Below, piece after piece: positions 56,887-64,000 of a DNA stretch of 64,000 nucleotides. The notes under the pieces are model-generated. The model did no database searches. It was not told the origin of the DNA and saw only the letters and a list, made by a program, of their open reading frames with translations. Source of the stretch: Pollenia angustigena (Eukaryota > Arthropoda > Insecta > Diptera > Polleniidae); the NCBI GenBank assembly GCA_930367215.1, contig OV884059.1:226361803-226425802 (forward strand). The letters run 5' to 3'. The translations under genes and the position numbers were made by a program. Numbering within the stretch: the stretch's first letter is position 1; every line of letters starts with the position of its first letter.

Positions 56887-57801
56887 TCTATATATATAAA
56901 AGAGTTGCGTGAGTGACTGACTCATTCATCATCGCCCAGCCCAAACCGATGACCTTAGAAACTTGAAATTTGGACTAGCGATTGGTCGCTCCCCAAATCG
57001 ATATCGATCCACTAAGACGGGATTTTTCGAAATTCGAATGTTTAGGGGGTAAAAACAGGAAAATATGGTAACCTTATATGTTTCTCCAAAACTAAAAGAG
57101 ATGCAAAATAAAGGTAATACTTATCGTTGTTCTTTAGAAAAATAAGCAGACAGGTGTCTGGTACTTTTTTGAAATTCGGCCCTAGTAGGAAGTAAATGTT
57201 GATGTTTATTCATTGAGTTTATTCTTAAGACTAACTACAAAGTTTAAAATATTATATTAACGAACGTTAAAAGAAAGAATGATATAATAAAAAGAAAAAG
57301 CAAGAGAACGTACATGTTGCAATTAGTAGGGTTGCCATTTATTCAAAAGTAAACGGGTAAAATCTGAATTTTAGTACATTTTTGCCATCTTTTGAACCAA
57401 TAAACATAGAAACAAAGTTAATACCACATTCGAAACTTATCAAAAAATACGTATAAGAATTTGGTACTTTTTCGAAATTTGAACATTTAAGGGGTGAAAA
57501 TCGTAACTATTTTTGGTACTTTTTTTACAAAACATTTTCCTCCATTCATTGACATATTCGTACTAAATTATGGGCTACACTTCATTACTGAAATTTTTGA
57601 TACTTTAATGGGGGAAAAATATAGTACCCAAAAAAGGAAATACAGGAAATTCGACATTTTTCTTTAGCATTTTGGTTCTACTAAAGTAGCGGGTTAAATT
57701 CTAGAATTTAAACAAGTTTAAACCTAGAAAAATAAACTTTGGCATAAAAATATGTCCGCGAAGATAAAGGAGACGCTAACGAAGTAGCGGGTGCATGCTA
57801 G
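56887..57801 (+). mobile_element. Non-autonomous Helitron with both termini
   Basis: Starts TCTATATATATAAAAGAGTT after A and ends CTAG before T, as Helitrons insert between A and T without a TSD. The start continues GTGACTGACTCATTCATCAT, typical of insect Helitron 5' ends. 915 bp, no Rep/helicase. A truncated inverse relative lies at 28974-29462. Confidence 0.82.
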
Positions 57802-58809
57802 TAGTTAATATACAGGTTTTCTGATGAGCTTTGTCCCAAAACTTGCGTCTCCGTTAACGCAAAGTACTAAAGTTGGGCAACTTTTAACGTACGTTGAGTT
57901 ATTAAAAGCTATGAGTTTGTTTTTGGATTTGTTTTAATTTAATTTTTTATAAAATAATAAATTTAAATTAATTAAACAAAATTGACTCACTCGGTCATTT
58001 AAGTATTGATTGTGTGCCCATTCTCCATTGTTACCTTAGTCTCAGTTAAAAAAGCGAGGTAAAAAGTACAAAGGATTCTATGTGACTCAGCCTTAATAAT
58101 ATAAAATTTTAAAGAAAATTAACAGAAAAAAAATCTATTAGACATAAATTTTTAAAAATACTAAGAACAATATTTTCGGTTTTGAATCGTTTATTTTCAA
58201 AATCGAGTTTCATCACATTTCTTTACAAATTTGTTTCATAATTTAAATTAAAAGATAATAAATTGACTTACATAAATATAAATTATTTCCTAGATTGAAA
58301 TCATATTCATATAAATAAGTAAGTGCTTTGGTTGATAATGTTGATGCTCAACCATTTATTAAGTGCAAACAAAACGTAAATTTTTCTTTTTATAAATTTG
58401 AGACCTTAAATTTCAAGCTTAATTTAGTAATATTAAAGGTAATTCTCATATTGAAGATTTGTCATATGAATTATATCAGTAGATTTCTTCAATCTACATT
58501 GCGCTCATTGCGAGAATATTTGTATAACTAAAAAAAAATATTTTCCCTAAGAAAGCTACAAATGTTTAAGGTCAATTTATCAGTCAATATATTCTTATAT
58601 TATCTTTGATTTTAATTAGGAAAAAGTTTATCTTGAATTGAAAAAACTCTTTGCAAACGAGGGGACGAATTACTGCATTCGATATCAATCGATATTTTAA
58701 TACAGTTTGAATGGAAATTTTGATCGAAATCCAATTCGGTAATTTATCTCCTGCATTAGGCTTAAAATAAATAAAATATTTGGAGAATTTTTTGCATGTG
58801 TTGTAGTTT
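57802..58809. other. 3' flank of LPCAT, no gene seen
   Basis: AT-rich. Several candidate polyadenylation hexamers are possible on the minus strand, but none is supported by other signals. Confidence 0.3.
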
Positions 58810-59111
58810 TTATTTTTTGTTTATTTTTCTACGTATGTAATCATGTTTTTTATACAAGAATGTATACTGTGACTTGTCACGACAATATCTATCGAAGTCA
58901 TCTGCAAGAAAAGAAAATAAATGGTAAGAAATGTCAAATATAAACTTTTAATTATTATCAGATTTAAAAACATACCAAATTTAATGTTACCCTTATTTGT
59001 TTCATCAATTTTTATAAACAACGTTTCAATTTGCTTTGGCGTCAGTTTATCATTATGTCTTAATAGTTTTGAAAATTCTTGGCGTGTGATGTATTCGGAC
59101 TCGGTGTAAAG
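58810..59111 (-). CDS. LPCAT: LPCAT terminal exons with EF-hand-like loop and stop
   Basis: Exons 58976-59111 and 58810-58901. The loop [12 protein letters not shown] is assembled across the splice (G|AT gives Asp). It has Asp at position 1, Gly at 6, Ile at 8 and Asp rather than Glu at 12, so Ca2+ binding is uncertain. The protein ends in a lysine-rich tail (YIRRKINKK). AATAAA overlaps the stop region, so the true 3' UTR end is not certain. Confidence 0.88.
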
Positions 59112-62100
59112 CTAAAAACAAGTGTATTAGTATTAAAATTGTATTCTTTACTTTAAAAGAAACGCAAATGTGCCTTAAATTTTTAAATTGTACTTACATT
59201 CTTAATAACTTTTAAAAATTCGATAGTTTCTACACTACTGTATTTGCAAAACAGACAACATAAAATAAAATTCTTCAAGTTAACTGTTCCCACATGACGC
59301 TAAAAAAAATAATATTAAAAACAAAAATATTAACAAATAAAATATCAAGAAACAAATTTCCACTTACATAATCCAAAATGCTAAATATGTGGTGTAAATT
59401 GGAATTTTTTAAATTAAGATTTAATAATTCTGAGAATGTAATAACATCCAATTTATCTCTATTCGGTATACTCCTAAATTTATTAGTCAACTCAATGATA
59501 TAGTCTGACGTCAAAAATCTAAAAAAAAAAAACTTTTATTATTTTTTTTTTTTATAAAATATAAGAAAAACTTACCCTAAAACATGAAGTGTTCTTTCAA
59601 TTTCAACAATATCACCCGATATAGGTATTTTTAAGTCACGAGCTCTGTTCATCATGATAACATCCTCAAAGGAATATTCGGAAGTTGGTACACCCAAAGA
59701 TCTATAAATTAAAAAGAATGTTTACAATTTTTATAAAAAAAAAATTTATGTTTTTTAATTATAATTTAAATGTAAGATATCCATAAGTTTTCTATGAAAA
59801 ATTTTATAAATTGTTAGTTTTCCAAAGAAGCTTTGAGATACCGATAAATTTTTTTATATAAAATATCAAAAAGATATCAATAGACTTTCTATAAAAAATT
59901 TCAGATATTGTAAATTTGAGATATCGATATAGATACATTTTCTAAAGAAAATTTAAGATATCGGTACGTTTTCTATAGAAAATTTAAGATATCGATACAT
60001 TTTCTATAAAAAATTTTAGATATCGATACATTTTCTATAGAAAATTTTAGATATCGATACTATTTCTATAGAAAAGTTTTGATATCGATACTACTTCTAT
60101 AAAAAATTTGAGATATCGATACATATTCTATCAAAAATTTGAGATATCGATACTATTTCTATAGAAAATTTTAGATATCGATATTATTTCTACAGAAAAT
60201 TTGATATATCGATACTATTTCTATAGAAAATTTGAGATATCGATACATATTCTATAGAAATTCCTATAGAAAATTTGAGATATCGATATAGATACATTTT
60301 CTATAGAAAATTTAAGATATTGATACGTTTTCTACAGAAAATTTGAGATATCTATACGTTTTCTACAGAAAATTTGAGATATCGAAATATTATGTAATGA
60401 AAATTTGAGATATCGATACATTTTCTATAAAAAATTTTAGATATCGATACATTTTCTATAGAAAATTTTAGATATCGATACTATTTCTATAGAAAATTTT
60501 AGATATCGATACTAATTCTATAGAAAATTTGAGATATCGATACATATTCTATAAAAAATTTGAGATATCGATACTATTTCTACAGAAAATTTTAGATATC
60601 GATACTATTTCTACAGATAATTTGAGATATCGATACATATTCTATAGAAATTCCTATAGAAAATTTGAGATATCGATACATATCGATATAGATACATTTT
60701 CTATAGAAAATTTAAGATATTGATACGTTTTCTACAGAAAATTTGAGATATCGAAATATTATGTAATGAAAATTTGAGATATCGATGCATTTTCTATAGA
60801 AAATTTGAGATATCGATACATATTTTATAGAAAATTTGAGATATCGATACATTTTGTATAGAAAATTTGAGATATCGATACATTTTTTATAGACAATTTT
60901 AGATATCGATACATTTTCTATAGAAAATTTTAGATATCGATACTATTTCTATAGAAAATTTGAGATATCGATACTATTTCTATAGAAAATTTTAGATATC
61001 GATACTTCTATAGAAAATTTGAGATATCGGTACATATTCTATAAAAAATTTGAGATATCGATACTATTTATATAGAAAATTTTAGATATCGATACTATTT
61101 CTACAGAAAATTTGAGATATCGATACTATTTCTATAGAAAATTTGAGATATCGATACATATTCTATAGAAATTCCTATAGAAAATTTGAGATATCGATAC
61201 ATATCGATATAGATACATTTTCTATAGAAAATTTAAGATATTGATACGTTTTCTACAGAAAATTTGAGATATCGATACGTTTTCTACAGAAAATTTGAGA
61301 TATCGAAATATAATGTAATGAAAATTTGAGATATCGATACATTTTCTATAAAAAATTTTAGATATCGATACATTTTCTATAGAAAATTTTAGATATCGAT
61401 ACTATTTCTATAGAAAATTTTAGATATCGATACTACTTCTATAGAAAATTTGAGATATCGATACATATCGATATAGATACATTTTCTATAGAAAATTTAA
61501 GATATCGATACGTTTTCTACAGAATATTTGACATATCGATACGTTTTCTACAAAAAATTTGAGACATCGATGCATTTTCTGTAGAAAAAAATTTAAAATC
61601 CATCGGTTTATTTCTTATAAAAATTAAGGTAAATCGATTAATTATACATTTTTGATTTAAATTTAGATTTTTTATAAATAAGGCGTATTATAATCCACAC
61701 TTTAGAACTTACTTTGCCATTAGTTCTCTAACATTGTTAGCATATAAATTTGGATCAGCTTTCTCTTCCTCATTGGGCACGTATACAGGTAAGTACTCGA
61801 TTTCACAATGATTATAAAATGAAGCCATAGTGAGCCACAAAAGGTGTAATCTATAAATTAAACAACGATGATAATATTTAAATTTTATAACAAAAAAAAA
61901 CTTACACTCCTGGTCCATCCCATGTCCAAGTAAATGTATCATATTTATTGGGATATTTGAGTAAAACAGGTTGTACGGGTACGCCGGGGTAGAATGCACC
62001 ACCTTTAAATTTAATAAGGGCTTTACGATTTGTACATGTTCCTTCGGAAAATATAACCACCTGAGGCCAGTCTTCTTCGGATCTGGCGCGATTAACTATT

Positions 62101-62173
62101 TCTCTTATGGTGGTTTGTCGCGAATTTGGATCTTCTCGTTGCACATAAATGGGCTGGGCGTAGTTGATTATTT
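58810..62173 (-). CDS. LPCAT: Lysophosphatidylcholine acyltransferase, 3' seven coding exons (5' part off the right edge)
   Basis: LPCATs are ER/lipid-droplet membrane enzymes that re-acylate lysophospholipids (PlsC/LPLAT family plus EF-hands). Exons read on the minus strand: 61906-62173, 61713-61850, 59576-59701, 59368-59518, 59198-59299, 58976-59111 and 58810-58901, 1013 nt in one frame. Each of the six internal donors is GTAAGT or GTATGT and every acceptor is AG. The first exon carries acyltransferase motif III ([10 protein letters not shown]) and motif IV ([13 protein letters not shown]). The HxxxxD motif and N-terminal membrane segments must be in earlier exons past 62173. The C-terminus has an EF-hand-like region, and the stop is TAA at 58812-58810. 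The layout matches the fly LPCAT (CG32699) as I know the family. The gene is intact here but its introns hold a minisatellite and a Penelope-like element. Confidence 0.9.
59198..59701 (-). CDS. LPCAT: Three short LPCAT exons linking the acyltransferase domain to the EF-hands
   Basis: Exons 59576-59701 ([20 protein letters not shown] and on to ERTLHVLG), 59368-59518 ([20 protein letters not shown] and on to FSILDY) and 59198-59299 ([20 protein letters not shown] and on to EFLKVIKN). They are separated by 57- and 68-bp introns with GTAAGT donors. Phases are consistent throughout (GG|A then 0). The helix-rich sequence fits the degenerate first EF-hand region of LPCAT1/2-type enzymes. Confidence 0.88.
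59702..61712 (-). repeat. LPCAT intron: minisatellite of about 30-bp units rich in TATCGATA
   Basis: From about 59870 to 61600 the intron is a tandem array whose unit reads GAGATATCGATAC then a T-rich spacer TTTCTATAGAAAATTT, about 30 bp. I count about 40 exact TATCGATA palindromes. A longer block marked by TCTATAGAAATTCCTATAGA recurs at 60251, 60641 and 61162 (spacings 390 and 521). Each is followed by variants with TATTGATACG and then TATCGAAATAT, which shows duplication of multi-unit blocks. The rest of the intron is plain AT-rich DNA. Confidence 0.93.
61713..61850 (-). CDS. LPCAT: LPCAT exon after the catalytic core
   Basis: It joins the previous exon in frame (GT|A gives Val) and reads [20 protein letters not shown], then [20 protein letters not shown]. 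The IEYLPVY..E and ANNVR segments are conserved in LPCATs. The GTAAGT donor splits the Lys codon after LMA. The 2.0-kb intron that follows contains the minisatellite. Confidence 0.92.
61906..62173 (-). CDS. LPCAT: LPCAT exon with acyltransferase motifs III and IV
   Basis: The exon opens after a TTTTAG acceptor and reads [19 protein letters not shown], a basic stretch, then [18 protein letters not shown] is the LPCAT form of motif III, which binds the acceptor phosphate. It ends WTWDGPG and splits a valine codon at the GTAAGT donor (complement of 61900-61905). Confidence 0.93.
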
Positions 62174-62339
62174 CTAAAATGAGTAAAACATTACAAGTTT
62201 ATTATAAAAAAGTCGTTTAGTTTTTATAAAAAACTATGTACTTTTATTATTATTATTGAGGTTTTTTGTTTTCCTCACGGGCTAATATGATCAATTTGGG
62301 GCCCTATGCTCCTTATAGGATCGTCGGGAACATATATAT

Positions 62340-62696
62340 ATATATATATATATAATATGATCAATCGTTTTTTTTACCAAATGTAATTAAAAAACATTTA
62401 TGGTTAATTTATTTTCTTTTCCCAACGTTTCGTTCGCTTTTTTCGAACTTCATCAGGGGTTATTTTTATTCCATAAAAATCTAGACAATTAGATAATAAT
62501 TATAATAAATTTTTGAACTTTAACAATATCACATCTTAACTTACAAATTAGGGTTTACATTTGTATTGCACTTTTTAACTATTTTATATTAAAAACTGGA
62601 CTACACGACACAGAAATAAATAAATAATTAATAAGTAAAATACAACACAAACACCGAATAAAAGTCAAACTTAATGTAAATATCACAGAACTATAA
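62340..62696 (-). mobile_element. 3' untranslated end of the Penelope-like element
   Basis: Downstream of the stop come about 240 bp of AT-rich UTR, the hammerhead-like hairpin at 62428-62456, a further 60 bp, and an (AT)n run at about 62335-62354. AATATGATCAAT occurs just inside the AT run (about 62353) and again in flanking DNA (about 62284), which may be a duplicated target or a coincidence. The end is approximate. Confidence 0.7.
62428..62456 (-). ncRNA. Hammerhead-ribozyme-like core in the Penelope-like element end
   Basis: The minus strand reads CTGATGA, A, GTTCG-AAAAAAG-CGAAC, GAAA, CGTTGGG. The CUGAUGA box, stem II (5 bp) and GAAA box are in the hammerhead order. Penelope-like elements are known to carry minimal hammerheads in their terminal repeats. 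I could not identify the cleavage strand completing helices I and III nearby, so activity is unproven. Confidence 0.6.
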
Positions 62697-63998
62697 CTAA
62701 TTATAATCATTAACTATTGCAGCGGAGTATTGCAGTTTTGTATTGTCCTTGTCTTCTTTCGTATTCATTGTATTTTTGATTTTCTCTTGGATTCGTAAGC
62801 TTTCAAGAGTGTAACGTTTGTTCTCTCTCCGCTCTCTGTCTAATATTTTTATATTGTTGAAGTTCATGTTGTGATTGCACTCTTTTACATGCGGAGATAG
62901 TGCCGTCGCTATTTTACCTTTTTTGACGTCTGTTTTGTGTTCATGAATTCTCTTCTCTAACCTTCTTTTTGTTGTTCCAATGTAAACCTTATTACACCTT
63001 TCCCTTTCGTTACCGTCACATTTTATTTCATAAACCACATTATCTATTTTACATATGTCCAGTTTGGTTTTTTTACATGTAAACAAATGCCTTAGTGTCT
63101 TGTTTGATTTATGTGCAATTGTTGTTGTTTTTTCCGTGATCAAGTTCTTTAATGTTCTTGTCTCCGTTAGTTTTGGGATGTATGGTACACTGTAAAAATA
63201 TTTTTCTGTTTCCGATTCTTTCCTTTTCTCAAGATTTTTGCTTTTTAGAATTTTATTTATTAATGAATTTGTTAAGTGTGTTGGATAATTTTTCATAGTC
63301 AAGATATTTTTTATTTTGCATATATTTTTCTTTTTAAATTTTTCGTCGCTGATATGCAGTACTTTCTTTATTAGATTTGTCGCTGTGTTCGTTTTCATTT
63401 TCAATGGTTGTGTGGAATTGAAATTGATCATTCTTCCTGATGACGTTGGTTTTGTGTACCAGTCAGTTGTTATTCTACCGTTTTCTCGGATAATGTTGAT
63501 GTCCAAATACGGTATTGTCATGTTCTTTTCACGTTCGATAGTAAAACGGATCTTATTGTGGTAAGAATTAAGCGTTTTTAGAATTATTTCCTCGTCAGAT
63601 TTTCTTATGATTGCAAAAAGGTCATCTACATATTTTGTTATAAACTTGATTTCTATATTCTTCGATCTGAGTTCGTCTATTGCATCGTCGAGTAGTGCGT
63701 CCAGTACTATATCAGCAATTGTTGGCGATAGAGGGTTTCCCATTGGCATACCATATAATTGATGGTAAAATTTGTTGTCAAATGTGAGATAATTGTTGTC
63801 AGTTAAACAGAATTGTAGAATCGTTAAGAATTTTCTTTTTGGTATTGTAGTATGTCCCTTTAGGATTTCCCATTTTCCCAATATGTTTTTTATTGCCAGG
63901 TGAACCGGAATGTTGGTGAATAATGATACCACGTCGAAGGAAACCATGACATCGTCATTTTCCAATGTTATTTCTTTAAGTTTTTGTTTAAGTTTCAA
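62697..63998 (-). CDS. Penelope-like element reverse transcriptase plus GIY-YIG endonuclease (N-terminus past the right edge)
   Basis: An open frame of 433 residues runs from the window edge to a stop at 62697. RT motifs in order: SFDVVSLFTNIP (motif A), QLYGMPMGNPLSPTIADI (motif B), FITKYVDDLFAI (catalytic YVDD) and PYLDINIIRENG. About 70 residues on is a GIY-YIG-type region: VVYEIKC, then KVYIGTTKRRLEKRIHEHK, then HVKECNHN. RT followed by C-terminal GIY-YIG is diagnostic of Penelope-like elements. No stop or frameshift interrupts the visible part, so the copy may be young. It lies in an LPCAT intron in the gene's own orientation. Confidence 0.95.
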   Translation of the reverse strand: MKLKQKLKEITLENDDVMVSFDVVSLFTNIPVHLAIKNILGKWEILKGHTTIPKRKFLTILQFCLTDNNYLTFDNKFYHQLYGMPMGNPLSPTIADIVLDALLDDAIDELRSKNIEIKFITKYVDDLFAIIRKSDEEIILKTLNSYHNKIRFTIEREKNMTIPYLDINIIRENGRITTDWYTKPTSSGRMINFNSTQPLKMKTNTATNLIKKVLHISDEKFKKKNICKIKNILTMKNYPTHLTNSLINKILKSKNLEKRKESETEKYFYSVPYIPKLTETRTLKNLITEKTTTIAHKSNKTLRHLFTCKKTKLDICKIDNVVYEIKCDGNERERCNKVYIGTTKRRLEKRIHEHKTDVKKGKIATALSPHVKECNHNMNFNNIKILDRERRENKRYTLESLRIQEKIKNTMNTKEDKDNTKLQYSAAIVNDYN

Positions 63999-64000
63999 TG

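Noticed and set aside
59870..61600. The LPCAT intron array as a CRISPR-like array
   Set aside because: Units are contiguous with no unique spacers, and the genome is eukaryotic; it is a minisatellite.

Overview
The window is AT-rich animal DNA, almost certainly from a higher fly (Diptera, probably Calyptratae). Two conserved nuclear genes read best as fly orthologues, their introns are large, and the rest is dominated by insect-type transposable elements: mariner, hAT-like, PIF/Harbinger-like, TTAA-type, Helitron, RTE, LOA/I-type and CR1-like LINEs, a Penelope-like element and a tRNA-derived SINE. There are no operons, phage genes, CRISPR arrays or rRNA genes.

Host genes. Both are on the minus strand and both are cut by the window. 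(1) At 7958-8142 is the first coding exon of a cytosolic glutamine synthetase (Gs2-like). The rest of the gene must lie left of position 1, so the first coding intron exceeds 7.9 kb. (2) At 58810-62173 are the last seven coding exons of lysophosphatidylcholine acyltransferase (LPCAT-like), with acyltransferase motif III, an EF-hand C-terminus and consensus splice sites. Its 5' exons lie beyond the right edge, past a Penelope-like retroelement (about 62350-64000) in the same orientation. The LPCAT intron at 59702-61712 holds a 1.7-kb minisatellite with about 40 copies of TATCGATA.

Between the two genes, roughly 8.1-58.8 kb, I see no convincing host gene. The space is a layered graveyard of mobile elements. 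4-7 kb: a TTAA MITE, a 371-bp inverted-repeat element and an internally deleted mariner. 12.8-17.7 kb: foldback and MITE elements, several nested. 18.9-23.5 kb: remains of three LINE clades and ribozyme-like hairpins. 28-34 kb: a mariner split by a hAT-like element that itself holds a Helitron piece and a MITE, then hAT-, Harbinger- and Tigger/pogo-like elements. 36.6-39.7 kb: dispersed repeats and a hAT-like element with another TIR element inside. 41.8-47.5 kb: a composite with a FLYWCH-like ORF (possible Mutator-like element) invaded by a hAT-like element with a perfect 8-bp target duplication. 49.9-57.8 kb: TIR elements, a SINE, dispersed repeats and a complete-looking non-autonomous Helitron.

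Almost all boundaries come from terminal inverted repeats (TIRs) and target-site duplications (TSDs) read by eye, so superfamily labels are inferences unless protein motifs are named. I found no evidence for a wholly new biological system. The strongest leads are the TATCGATA array inside LPCAT, the FLYWCH-like ORF, the hammerhead-like ends and the datable insertion nests.
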